Assembly (NCBI GenBank): GCA_039820585.1
Contig: JBCBPV010000006.1
Coordinates: 1-64,000 of the forward strand
Reading direction: 5' to 3'
Source: JBCBGF01 sp039820585
Lineage (GTDB): Bacteria; Pseudomonadota; Alphaproteobacteria; Rhodobacterales; Rhodobacteraceae
Length of the DNA: 64,000 bases
Shown piece after piece: positions 17,170 to 24,133 of this stretch. The position numbers and the translations under genes are program-made. How positions within the stretch are numbered: the stretch's first letter is position 1; each line of letters opens with the position of its first letter. Below the pieces are notes generated by a model. The model ran no database searches. It saw nothing but the letters and a program-made list of their open reading frames with translations, and was not told the origin of the DNA.

Positions 17170-18203
17170 GGGTCTGCCCTGAAGCGGTCGCGGCTGAGGC
17201 GATAGAGCAGATTTGGCGCACGCTCAACCCTTGCCTTGGACGCGCCAAGGCCTGTGCCTGTCTGCTCGAACCCCAGTTTGCGCAAGACAGCGCCAGACGC
17301 GGGGTTGTCGGCAAAGTGGTCCGCCTCCAACTGGTCAAGGTCTGGGAACCGCGTGTAAGCAGCGCCGAGGAACCCGCGCATCGCCTCGGTCGTATAGCCC
17401 CGGCCCCAGTAGCGGCGGTCGAGCATATAGGCGACGGACTGGTCCGGGCCCAGCCCCACCGCACCGATCAGGGCACCGTCGGGCAGGCAGATGGCCAGCC
17501 AGAACCCCGGGCGCCCACGATACTGCCCATGGGCGATCCACAGTTTCACCGCCTCTTCCGGCCAGGGCACGGTCATACGCATCATCATCCGGGCAATATC
17601 GGGGTCGCCGCCGATCTGCTGGATGCGGCGCCAATCGGTGGGGCGCAAGGTGCGCAGGTGCAGCCGGTCTGTATCCACTGCGAAAAGGCGGCGGTCTTCC
17701 CATGTCGCGCGGGTTAGGATCATTTCGTGCCCGTCCACCGTCTGGGCCAGCGCGCGCGCCTGGATCGTGCGCCGCCCGGTGTAGCGAAAGCCCAGCTTTT
17801 TCAAAACGCGGGCGGAACGGTCATTGCCAGGGTAATGGCCCGATTGCAGGTCGCCCGCCGCAGGATCGGCGAAATGCGCATCGATCACCGCATCGCCTGC
17901 CTCGGTCGCGTACCCCTGTCCCCAGGCCGCGCGAGACAGCCAGTAGCCCAATTCGCGGTCGATTGAGATGCCGCCGCACAGCCCTTCGTCGTCATGGATG
18001 AACCATACGCGTCCTTCGAGCCCGGCATTGGCGTCGATGAACGCCGTAGCGTCATCCCAGCCGTATGGGTACGGCACCCGGCCCAGCCAGCGCGCGACGT
18101 CATAGTTGCCGATCCCCGCCACGACGTCGGCGGGATCGGCTTCTGTCACCGGGGCCAGGCGCAGACGCGGCGTCGTGATATGCGCATAATCCGACCCCGC
18201 CAT
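17166..18203 (-). CDS. Tandem GNAT N-acetyltransferase (two RimJ-like domains)
   Basis: A 345-residue protein made of two consecutive GNAT domains. Domain 1 (about residues 8-170) begins ITTPRLRLAPVTEAD and has the acetyl-CoA loop WGQGYATEAGD, ending VLKKLGFRYTGRRT. Domain 2 (about 178-335) begins VDTDRLHLRTLRPTDW and has RRYWGRGYTTEAMRG and VLRKLGFEQTGTG. Each keeps the start, cofactor loop and terminal strand of RimJ-type acetyltransferases, so both may be active. It overlaps obgE by 4 bp and follows a single-domain GNAT gene 7 bp upstream. Substrates are unknown; a ribosomal or small-molecule amine is possible given the context. Confidence 0.85.
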   Translation of the reverse strand: MAGSDYAHITTPRLRLAPVTEADPADVVAGIGNYDVARWLGRVPYPYGWDDATAFIDANAGLEGRVWFIHDDEGLCGGISIDRELGYWLSRAAWGQGYATEAGDAVIDAHFADPAAGDLQSGHYPGNDRSARVLKKLGFRYTGRRTIQARALAQTVDGHEMILTRATWEDRRLFAVDTDRLHLRTLRPTDWRRIQQIGGDPDIARMMMRMTVPWPEEAVKLWIAHGQYRGRPGFWLAICLPDGALIGAVGLGPDQSVAYMLDRRYWGRGYTTEAMRGFLGAAYTRFPDLDQLEADHFADNPASGAVLRKLGFEQTGTGLGASKARVERAPNLLYRLSRDRFRADP

Positions 18204-18210
18204 GGCCCCA

Positions 18211-18750
18211 CTAGCTCATCTTCCGGATGTAGGTCCACGTGGGCACCGTCGCGCCCCGCGCGACGCAGAAGGTCTCGGCATCGCCGATGTATTCAAACCC
18301 TGCATTGGTCAAAACGCGGGCGGATGCAGGGTTGTCCTGGAACACCACACCAAAGAACGTCTCGGCCTCTTGCGGATTGGCAGCCAGAACGGCGCGCACA
18401 GCCTCGGACGCCAGCCCCGTGTTCCAAAACGCGGGCGCGATCCAGTAGCCAATCTCGGACTGTGCGCGGTCCATCCGCTTGAGTCCAACAGTGCCCAGAA
18501 CCTCACCGGCGCCGGTGGCCGCACCGTCAATCACCCAAACGTCTTCTGACCGCGTGGGCGACATCGCGCGCTCAACAAACGCCTCAGACGTGCCGGGTGG
18601 CAAAGGGTGCGGGATGTTGGAGGTATTCCAGGCCACACGCTTGTCCGCGGCATACATCGACACCAGCCCCGCATCCGAGCGTCGCACAGGGCGCAGGGTA
18701 AAGCGATCAGCCTCGATCACCGGCTGATTGACAATCTGATCAAGTTTCAT
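18211..18750 (-). CDS. GNAT family N-acetyltransferase (RimJ-like)
   Basis: A 179-residue single-domain acetyltransferase. It begins with IEADRFTLRPVRRSDAGLVSMYAAD and contains the acetyl-CoA-binding region PAFWNTGLASEAVRAV and NPASARVLTNAGFEYIGDAE. The start at 18750 overlaps the lysE stop in an ATGA junction. A much longer open frame to 19128 runs through lysE and is not credible. Together with the next gene it gives three GNAT domains in a row ahead of obgE. Substrate unknown. Confidence 0.87.
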   Translation of the reverse strand: MKLDQIVNQPVIEADRFTLRPVRRSDAGLVSMYAADKRVAWNTSNIPHPLPPGTSEAFVERAMSPTRSEDVWVIDGAATGAGEVLGTVGLKRMDRAQSEIGYWIAPAFWNTGLASEAVRAVLAANPQEAETFFGVVFQDNPASARVLTNAGFEYIGDAETFCVARGATVPTWTYIRKMS

Positions 18751-19352
18751 GGGCTCCCTCCTCCAAAAAGCACGAAGACCACGCTTGCCACCGTCAGGGC
18801 GGCGAGGGTCCACATAAGATACCGTTCCGCTGGAGTTCCAGCGACGGTGCGGGCGATCCGGTCGCCTCCCAAAGTCCAGACCGGATGCAGCACCAATTGG
18901 GTCGCAAAGAAACAGGTGGCGATCACAGCCGTGGCTTGCAAGGCCGGAACGCCCGGACTGACAAAGGCGGTGAATGCCGCGGTAATCATCGCCCAGGCCT
19001 TGGGGTTCAGGGGGTGGACGATGAGCCCTGCGAAAAAGCCCGGTGCCTTCGCGGTACCGTCTTCTCCGCCAAGGCGCAGGTTGGCGACTTTCCAGGCTAA
19101 CCAGACGATATAGGCCGCCGACACCCATTTCAGCGCCTCAAACAACATCGGGGCCGACTGCGCCAGTTCCGCCAACCCAAGACCCATCGGCCAGATTAAC
19201 AACTGCTTGCCCAGGATCACACCCGCCACGAATGGCAGTGCAGGCACCAAGCCAAAGCGCGCGCCCGTGGCCAAAAGCGCCATGTTCGCAGGGCCCGGTG
19301 TACCCACCTGGCTGGCTGCGAAAACGAGGAATGATCCGATGGCGACGCCCAT
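18747..19352 (-). CDS. LysE family translocator
   Basis: A 201-residue inner-membrane exporter of the LysE/RhtB family. It begins with a hydrophobic helix, then TPGPANMALLATGARFGLVPALPFVAGV, the GPxxxxxxxxGxxxG-type family signature, and has about six membrane segments including LKWVSAAYIVWLAWKV. A central hydrophilic loop (LRLGGEDGTAKAPG) and FFAGLIVHPLNPKAWAMI are typical. Members export amino acids or related metabolites; the substrate is unknown. First gene after the rpmA terminator and 4 bp overlapped with the downstream GNAT gene. Confidence 0.88.
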   Translation of the reverse strand: MGVAIGSFLVFAASQVGTPGPANMALLATGARFGLVPALPFVAGVILGKQLLIWPMGLGLAELAQSAPMLFEALKWVSAAYIVWLAWKVANLRLGGEDGTAKAPGFFAGLIVHPLNPKAWAMITAAFTAFVSPGVPALQATAVIATCFFATQLVLHPVWTLGGDRIARTVAGTPAERYLMWTLAALTVASVVFVLFGGGSP

Positions 19353-19369
19353 CCTGGGCTCCGATGCTG

Positions 19370-19404
19370 AAAATAAAGAAAGGGACCGGCGGTGTGCCGA
19401 TCCC
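19370..19404 (-). terminator. Rho-independent terminator after rplU-rpmA
   Basis: On the minus strand, about 30 bp after the rpmA stop, GGGATCGGC pairs with GCCGGTCCC (nine pairs including one G-U) around a five-base loop ACACC. It is followed by TTTCTTTATTT. The stem (19382-19390 with 19396-19404) plus T-rich tail is a good intrinsic terminator. It separates the ribosomal protein pair from the lysE operon, which starts 18 bp further on. Confidence 0.8.
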
Positions 19405-19434
19405 CCATTTTGTTAAAACGATTGGAGTTCCGGC

Positions 19435-19704
19435 TTACTCAGCGGCCGCCGCCACTGGGAGGACCGAAATAAAGGTGCGGCCTTTGAGACCTTTGTGAAA
19501 GGTCACGGCACCTTCGACAGTCGCAAAGATCGTGTGATCCTTGCCCATGCCGACACCTTCGCCGGGCCACATTTTGGTGCCACGCTGGCGCATGATTATA
19601 TTGCCCGGGATCACGGCTTCGCCGCCGAACTTCTTGACGCCAAGGCGCCGGCCGGCGCTGTCGCGGCCGTTGCGGGATGACCCGCCTGCTTTTTTGTGTG
19701 CCAT
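19435..19704 (-). CDS. rpmA: Ribosomal protein bL27
   Basis: An 89-residue large-subunit protein whose N-terminus reaches the peptidyl transferase centre. It starts MAHKKAGGSSRNGRDSAGRR and continues with GVKKFGGEAVIPGNIIMRQRGTK-like sequence and GKDHTIFA, the canonical bL27 core. No cleavable N-terminal extension of the Firmicutes kind is present. It lies 6 bp downstream of rplU, the usual rplU-rpmA order, and is followed by an intrinsic terminator. Confidence 0.97.
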   Translation of the reverse strand: MAHKKAGGSSRNGRDSAGRRLGVKKFGGEAVIPGNIIMRQRGTKMWPGEGVGMGKDHTIFATVEGAVTFHKGLKGRTFISVLPVAAAAE

Positions 19705-19710
19705 AGCTCG

Positions 19711-20385
19711 TTACTCCTTTTCAGCGGCGAGCGTCTTGGCTTGGTCGACCCAGCCATCCCGCTCGATCCGGCCTTTGAAACTCAGCTTGTCGTCGAAATC
19801 CGCAATCTCGTCGGGGCCCCAGGCGGCAATCTGTGCAAACGTGGTGACGCCAAAGCCATGCAACTTCTTTTCAAGCGCAGGGCCTACGCCCGACAACTTC
19901 TTCAGATCGTCTGCCCCGGCATCAGCCTTCGGTGCTGCCTTCTTCGGCGCGGCGTTGGGCGCTTCGGCCTTGGGGGCTTCAGCTTTCGGGGCGGCTTTCC
20001 CGGCGGGCTTCGCGGCAGCAACCGCCACAGCAGCAACCGACCCCGCACCAACGGCGGCCTTCACGCCAGACTTGTCGGCATCCTTTTCCAGGATATCGGT
20101 CACACGCACCAGCGTCAGTTGCTGACGATGACCCTTCGTGCGCTTCGACGAATGCTTGCGCCGACGCTTGACGAAATTGATAACCTTGTCGCCCTTGATT
20201 TGGTCGACAACCTCGGCCTGCACACCGGCGCCATCCACAAGGGGGCTGCCGACAGTGGTGCCCACCATCAGAATATCGTTGAACTGGACTTTTTCGCCGG
20301 CATCGGCTGCGAGTTTTTCGACGCGGAGGATATCCCCCGACTGAACCCGGTATTGCTTGCCGCCGGTCTTGAGGACCGCAAACAT
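19711..20385 (-). CDS. rplU: Ribosomal protein bL21 with C-terminal helix-hairpin-helix extension
   Basis: The first ~103 residues are a normal bL21 (MFAVLKTGGKQYRVQSGDI, KVINFVKRRRKHSSKRTKGHRQ). The protein then runs on to 224 residues, about double the usual length. An alanine/proline/lysine-rich linker (about 118-165, with repeats of the kind PKAEAPKAEAPNAAPKKAA) leads to a terminal domain starting LKKLSGVGPALEKKLHGFGV, a helix-hairpin-helix of the kind that binds nucleic acids. Rhodobacteraceae bL21 proteins often carry such a tail. Its role is not known to me; an extra rRNA contact or an assembly function is plausible. First gene of the rplU-rpmA operon. Confidence 0.95.
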   Translation of the reverse strand: MFAVLKTGGKQYRVQSGDILRVEKLAADAGEKVQFNDILMVGTTVGSPLVDGAGVQAEVVDQIKGDKVINFVKRRRKHSSKRTKGHRQQLTLVRVTDILEKDADKSGVKAAVGAGSVAAVAVAAAKPAGKAAPKAEAPKAEAPNAAPKKAAPKADAGADDLKKLSGVGPALEKKLHGFGVTTFAQIAAWGPDEIADFDDKLSFKGRIERDGWVDQAKTLAAEKE

Positions 20386-20461
20386 GTCATTTCCTTCACT
20401 CTTGCCGCGTCCTGTGGCCCCCGGTTACGGGCGTTTTTGGCCGAAGCCGCCGCGGACAGCG

Positions 20462-20510
20462 CGCCCGTTCGGGCGGTGTTCAAACTGATCAAGGCGAGCC
20501 TTTGCCCGCC
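20462..20510 (-). promoter_or_regulatory. Structured 5' leader of rplU (two hairpins)
   Basis: Between the predicted promoter and the rplU start lie about 130 transcribed bases. On the minus strand they contain two close stem-loops. The first pairs GGCGGGC with GCTCGCC (one G-U) around AAAG at 20493-20510. The second pairs CGCCC with GGGCG around GAAC at 20462-20475. Neither is followed by a T-tract, so they are not terminators. A leader of this length before a ribosomal protein operon suggests possible autoregulation, but this is inference from position and structure only. Confidence 0.4.
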
Positions 20511-20521
20511 TCAGAGCCGCG

Positions 20522-20550
20522 CTTATTGGCCAAAGGGGGACCCAAGTCAA
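20522..20550 (-). promoter_or_regulatory. Sigma-70-type promoter of rplU-rpmA
   Basis: On the minus strand TTGACT (20550-20545) is followed after exactly 17 bases by AATAAG (20527-20522), close to housekeeping -35 and -10 elements. It lies about 140 bp upstream of the rplU ATG and next to the end of the preceding sigma factor gene, so the ribosomal operon need not depend on readthrough from the ECF module. Confidence 0.55.
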
Positions 20551-20562
20551 CCCGTCTCGGCG

Positions 20563-21774
20563 CTAATGCGGTGTCCCGATCAGGGTATCACGCTGCGCCT
20601 CGAGCCAGCGGCGCAAAGGCGGATCAGTGCACTGCTTGATCGCGGTGGCATAGGCGGCCAAAGCGGCATCGGTTTGCCCGCTCTCGGACAGGAAATGCGC
20701 CCGTGCAGCCCATGCGGGCTGAAAGGTGTCGATGGCGGCGGCGTCTATTGTATCGAAGGCTTTCAGGCCCGCATGGGGCCCCGCATAGAAGCCAATGACC
20801 ACCGCCCGACTGACCGCCGCACCGATGGTCGGATAAAGCCGCATCAGCGCGGTGTGCAACTGGCTGAGCGCACGCCAGTCGGTCTCCCCCGTCTTCAGCC
20901 GCGCCGCATGAACCGATTGGATCGCAGCCTCCAACTGAAACCGGCCCAGTATGCTCTTGTCCGAGGCGCGTTCCAGCAACGCGGTCGCTTCGTCAATCAA
21001 GGCCGCATCCCACCGCGCAGTGTCCTGCTGATGCAGCGGCACCAGAATCCCTTCGGCCACACGGGCCAACCGCCGCGCATGGATATAGGTTACCAGCGCC
21101 GCTAGCCCCAAAACTTCAGGATCCTCTGGCGCGACCTCAACCAGAACCCGCGCGAGGTACAGCGCCTCATCTGCCAAAGGCTGTGTCTCGCCCAGCCAAT
21201 CCAGGGAAAACGCGCCATAGACCGCCTCAAGCACCGCTTCCATCCGCGGCGCCAACTCTTCCCCGTCGGGCAGGCGAAAGGCGATCCCGGCCTCTTTGAT
21301 CTTGCGCTTTGCGCGCACCAGCCGCTGCGCCATGGTGGGACCGGGCATCAGATAGGCGCGCGCGATATCCGTTGCCTCCACCCCCAGCACAGTTTGCAGC
21401 ATCAGGGGCGTGCGCACGCCTGGGTCAATCGCGGGGTGGGCGCAGACGAACATCAGATGCAGGCGTTTGTCCGGCAAACCGGTCGGGTCGCCTTCGGGCA
21501 ATGCCGGTTCGGGCGGGGTGTCGGTGACATCCATCCGCCGCATCTGGCGTTGGTGGTCGACCAGGGCGTTCTTGGCGGTGGTCATCAGCCAGGCCTCGGG
21601 GTTTGGCGGAATGCCGCGTTCGGGCCAGGTCGCCAGCGCGCGGGCAAAGGCATCGGCCAGCGCATCTTCCGCGGCCATGATATCGCCTGTGCGACTGGCC
21701 ATGGTGGCCAGAAGCTTACCGTATGAGGCACGCGCCACCTCGGCCGCCCGCGCCCCGCTTTCGCCTGCGCTCAC
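20563..21774 (-). CDS. ECF42-type RNA polymerase sigma factor
   Basis: Extracytoplasmic-function sigma factor of about 403 residues with an unusually long C-terminal part. Sigma region 2 covers about residues 15-80 (SRTGDIMAAEDALADAFARAL, NPEAWLMTTAKNALVDHQRQ). Region 4 follows near TPLMLQTVLGVEATDIARAYLMPGPTMAQRLVRAKRKI. The remaining ~250 residues are a helical, TPR-like DUF6596 domain. This architecture plus the neighbouring DGPF/YCII gene defines group ECF42. There is no anti-sigma factor gene; the C-terminal domain is thought to control activity. I chose the GTG at 21774 because it overlaps the YCII stop in a GTGA junction, giving VSAGESG; the open frame to 21831 lacks such support. Confidence 0.9.
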   Translation of the reverse strand: MSAGESGARAAEVARASYGKLLATMASRTGDIMAAEDALADAFARALATWPERGIPPNPEAWLMTTAKNALVDHQRQMRRMDVTDTPPEPALPEGDPTGLPDKRLHLMFVCAHPAIDPGVRTPLMLQTVLGVEATDIARAYLMPGPTMAQRLVRAKRKIKEAGIAFRLPDGEELAPRMEAVLEAVYGAFSLDWLGETQPLADEALYLARVLVEVAPEDPEVLGLAALVTYIHARRLARVAEGILVPLHQQDTARWDAALIDEATALLERASDKSILGRFQLEAAIQSVHAARLKTGETDWRALSQLHTALMRLYPTIGAAVSRAVVIGFYAGPHAGLKAFDTIDAAAIDTFQPAWAARAHFLSESGQTDAALAAYATAIKQCTDPPLRRWLEAQRDTLIGTPH

Positions 21775-22124
21775 ACGCTGTCCATGGCAGAGGCGCGGAT
21801 TTCGACCTTGCCCATGCGCGCCGCGGGGCACTTTTTGGCCCAGGCCAGCGCGGTATCGAGATCCGGCACATCGATCACGAAATACCCGCCCAGCGTTTCC
21901 TTTGTCTCGGCGAACGGCCCATCGTGGATACGCTTCTCGCCGTCCTTCAGCGTGAGGGTCGTGGCCGTATCGACGGGGTGCAGCCAGTCGGTGTTCACAA
22001 ACACGCCTGCCTCCTGCAGCGCGCCGATATACTTGCCGTAGACCGCCTTCATCTCGGCCCAGTCCTCTTGGGTCATTTCACCGAAATCAGCGGGGTTCGA
22101 ATAAAGAAGAAATGTATATTGCAT
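21771..22124 (-). CDS. YCII-related (DGPF) protein of the ECF42 module
   Basis: A 117-residue dimeric alpha-beta barrel protein (MQYTFLLYSNPADFGEM). It contains HDGPFAETKETLGGY, with the DGPF motif of proteins genetically paired with ECF42 sigma factors, and ends in DLDTALAWAKKCPAARMGKVEIR. YCII-like proteins may bind small molecules or catalyse minor reactions; no activity is established. It is translationally coupled to the sigma factor by a 4-bp overlap and sits 18 bp after the SRPBCC gene, so it is probably both target and partner of the sigma factor. Confidence 0.9.
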   Translation of the reverse strand: MQYTFLLYSNPADFGEMTQEDWAEMKAVYGKYIGALQEAGVFVNTDWLHPVDTATTLTLKDGEKRIHDGPFAETKETLGGYFVIDVPDLDTALAWAKKCPAARMGKVEIRASAMDSV

Positions 22125-22142
22125 GGTTTTTGTCCCTCTTTT

Positions 22143-22655
22143 TTATGCTGTGGCCTTGGCGAGGTTCGCCAGGCCTTTGTCGAAGATTTTGCCCATCATG
22201 CCATCCATGAACAGCCCGACGACGCGAAACACCGGGTTGGCGCCCATATCCGCGTCCATACGCCACGTAACCTCGCTACCGCCGTCGATGGCGCGTACGG
22301 TGATCGTTTGGCGCGGCTTCCCCATGGGCCCCATGTCTATGTCATAGGTCACATGGGTATCGCTGACCTCTGCCACGGTCTGGGTGCCTTTGCCGTCCTT
22401 GCCTTCAAAGCGGAAGCCGGACCCAACGCCTGCCTCGGGGCCGAAATGGGTTATCTGCAGGTGGGGATCGGCTTCTTTATAAGGGTTGAATGCCTGGTAG
22501 CCGGTGTTTGATGCCGCAAGCGCCAGGATGTCACCAGGCGTGGCGGCGACCGTGGCGCTGCGCGTCACCGTGACTTTGGCGGGCAACAGATAGGCGGCGG
22601 CGGTGGCAGCGGCGATCACGCCGGCGCCGATCAGCAAGGTGGTTGTCAGGCTCAT
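22143..22655 (-). CDS. SRPBCC family protein with N-terminal membrane anchor
   Basis: A 170-residue protein. Residues about 5-25 (TLLIGAGVIAAATAAAYLLPA) form a membrane anchor or signal. The rest is a START/Bet v 1-like SRPBCC fold (VTVTRSATVAATPGDILALAAS, GSEVTWRMDADMGANPVFR) with a hydrophobic cavity for lipids or polyketide-like ligands. The start at 22655 has a GAGGAG ribosome site. It is the first gene of the three-gene ECF42 operon and is therefore the likeliest direct target of the sigma factor. Ligand unknown. Confidence 0.85.
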   Translation of the reverse strand: MSLTTTLLIGAGVIAAATAAAYLLPAKVTVTRSATVAATPGDILALAASNTGYQAFNPYKEADPHLQITHFGPEAGVGSGFRFEGKDGKGTQTVAEVSDTHVTYDIDMGPMGKPRQTITVRAIDGGSEVTWRMDADMGANPVFRVVGLFMDGMMGKIFDKGLANLAKATA

Positions 22656-22673
22656 TTGATGTCTCCTCAGATC

Positions 22674-22716
22674 CGTTTTGGGGTCGAAAGCTTCAACCGC
22701 TTTCACACCCAAAACG
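22674..22716. repeat. Two-tier inverted repeat before the ECF42 operon
   Basis: Perfect outer arms CGTTTTGGG (22674-22682) and its complement ending CCAAAACG (22708-22716) enclose perfect inner arms GAAAGC (22686-22691) and GCTTTC (22699-22704) around a seven-base loop. The structure ends 19 bp before the first start codon of the operon. It has no T-tract on either strand. It could be an operator or an mRNA leader hairpin; its distal arm overlaps the candidate -10 element. Confidence 0.6.
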
Positions 22717-22739
22717 AACGAGGGACGCGCCAATCGACA
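22713..22739 (-). promoter_or_regulatory. Candidate ECF42-type promoter
   Basis: On the minus strand TGTCGA (22739-22734) is followed by 17 bases and CGTT (22716-22713); a second CGTT lies at 22720-22717. TGTCGA is the -35 element I recall as described for ECF42 targets, with a CGT-type -10. Position, about 80 bp upstream of the first gene of the module and in the right direction, fits autoregulation by the sigma factor. The assignment rests on memory of the motif plus context. Confidence 0.45.
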
Positions 22740-22785
22740 GGGGCGCTGATTATTTTTGAGCTTTTTTCTCGGGGGCGCGTCGCGC

Positions 22786-23610
22786 CTAAATATCCTGCCC
22801 CACGATGTACTGCGCTGCGGCCAGTCCCAACGCGCGGGAAATCGTTGAATACATCGCGTCAAACGATTCAAAAAGCGCCCGGTTCAGCGCGCGTCCTTCG
22901 TCGCTTTCCGAAAGGGCAATGTAGGCCTCGACATCATCATCGCTGAGCGGCTGGTACGCCATGGCGAGGTAGGAATAGACCCAGGTTTCCGTTTCCTGGC
23001 GCACTTCGTCTTCCTGTTCCCAGATGTTGGTGAGCATCTGCTCTTCGGTCAATTCTTCAGGCAGACCATTGCCGTCGTTCAGGCCTTGGTAGAAGGCGTA
23101 GTTCGAATTCATCGCCCCCATCAGGTTGGACCCAATAAGGTCGTTCACCTCGACGAACTGTTCGATCAGGTCCAAACGTTCGTCGCCGTCCGCCCGCATC
23201 AGTTCCAGCTTTTCATTCGCTGCAGCTTCGATATCGGGATCGGTCAGGGCCTGGCGCGCGCTGACCTCAAATGAAATGATGCGCGTTCCGCGCTCGGACG
23301 TGAAGAACTCCAACAGCGGGCCAATATCCTCATCCGACAGGCTGGCGGCGATTTCACCGGCGACCTTTTCCCGCATCAAGGAAGGATCATATATGCGCTC
23401 GACCACCGCCGACCATGACGCGCCCCCCCGGCCCGGGAACATCAGATCTTCCATGCTGCGCCCGTATTCCACGCCTTCTTCGCGCATCACCTCGATGATC
23501 GCGGGCAGACCGAGCGCCTCAAATAACGCTTCCTGGTCGGGCGACATCTGGGCGTAGGCTGGGGCGGTGACGGTCACAGCCAGCGCGGTTGCAAAAACGG
23601 TGCGGATCAT
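22786..23610 (-). CDS. Exported DUF2059 domain protein
   Basis: A 274-residue protein with a signal peptide (MIRTVFATALAVTVTAPAYAQ, cleavage after AYA). The mature part is acidic and helical: two DUF2059-type segments (IYDPSLMREKVAGEIAASLS, FTSERGTRIISFEVSARQAL and later YLAMAYQPLSDDDVEAYIALSESDEGR). DUF2059 proteins are periplasmic and of unknown function. The start at 23610 is the one that gives the signal peptide; an open frame to 23985 runs across the tRNA-Ser gene and is not real upstream of it. It stands alone, 130 bp before the ECF42 operon. Confidence 0.83.
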   Translation of the reverse strand: MIRTVFATALAVTVTAPAYAQMSPDQEALFEALGLPAIIEVMREEGVEYGRSMEDLMFPGRGGASWSAVVERIYDPSLMREKVAGEIAASLSDEDIGPLLEFFTSERGTRIISFEVSARQALTDPDIEAAANEKLELMRADGDERLDLIEQFVEVNDLIGSNLMGAMNSNYAFYQGLNDGNGLPEELTEEQMLTNIWEQEDEVRQETETWVYSYLAMAYQPLSDDDVEAYIALSESDEGRALNRALFESFDAMYSTISRALGLAAAQYIVGQDI

Positions 23611-23715
23611 TGGCAAAGCCTTATCCTTGGAGGTGTTCCCTATAGAGTAGTCGTGTCTGACCCGCTTTCCAAGCAGGCCCAAGGGAAACAGGCCCCCTGC
23701 CCCGATCAAAAACTG

Positions 23716-23744
23716 TTGCGCTGATCCCGGTGTTCCCCTACATC
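23716..23744 (+). promoter_or_regulatory. Candidate promoter of tRNA-Ser
   Basis: TTGCGC at 23716 is followed after 17 bases by TACATC at 23739, 17 bp before the mature 5' end of the tRNA. Spacing and direction fit a housekeeping promoter, although both hexamers deviate from consensus. Confidence 0.4.
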
Positions 23745-23761
23745 CGCCGCTGACCCTTCGC

Positions 23762-23851
23762 GGAGAGGTGCCGGAGTGGTCGAACGGGGCGGTCTCGAAA
23801 ACCGTTGTGGGTGCAAGCCCACCCAGGGTTCGAATCCCTGTCTCTCCGCCA
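23762..23851 (+). tRNA. tRNA-Ser (anticodon CGA)
   Basis: A 90-nt class II tRNA. The acceptor stem GGAGAGG pairs with TCTCTCC (one G-U), with discriminator G and an encoded CCA at 23849-23851. The D arm is followed by the anticodon stem CGGT/ACCG enclosing loop CTCGAAA, giving anticodon CGA for UCG codons. A long variable arm (TGGGT...ACCCA) typical of serine tRNAs precedes the T arm GGGTTCGAATCCC. Confidence 0.97.
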
Positions 23852-23903
23852 AAGGTGTTTCGCAACGCGAAATACCCCGGCAATGTCTCACATGCGCGAA
23901 GCG

Positions 23904-23942
23904 GTAGTGGTTTCGCCAGAAACCATGAGAGCGGCCCACTAC
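23904..23942. repeat. Nested inverted repeat downstream of tRNA-Ser
   Basis: GTAGTGG at 23904-23910 is complementary to CCACTAC at 23936-23942. Inside it GGTTTC (23909-23914) pairs with GAAACC (23919-23924). A further hairpin CTCATG-AAAAA-CATGAG follows around 23972-23988. The 282 bp between tRNA-Ser and the next gene holds these structures but no convincing reading frame; no T-tract marks them as terminators. Confidence 0.4.
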
Positions 23943-24133
23943 TAAGGTCACATGCTGTCTGCCGCTCGCGCCTCATGAAAAACATGAGAAATTAGACACC
24001 CTACCGCCCTTTTGGCACCAGGATGCATTCGCTACACCCCCTCAAAGGTCGGTCCCCGCCTGTTTGGTGTCGAAAACACGCCGCGTCGGCCGGGCCCTGG
24101 TGCGTAGGACTAGGCGGAGGGAAGGAATCAGCG

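Noticed and set aside
19696..21105. A 469-codon open frame antisense to rplU and the sigma factor gene
   Set aside because: No motifs, and it runs through the rplU promoter and coding region on the opposite strand.
23611..23985. N-terminal extension of the DUF2059 gene across the tRNA-Ser locus
   Set aside because: The extension would be read antisense through the tRNA, while the ATG at 23610 gives a clean signal peptide.
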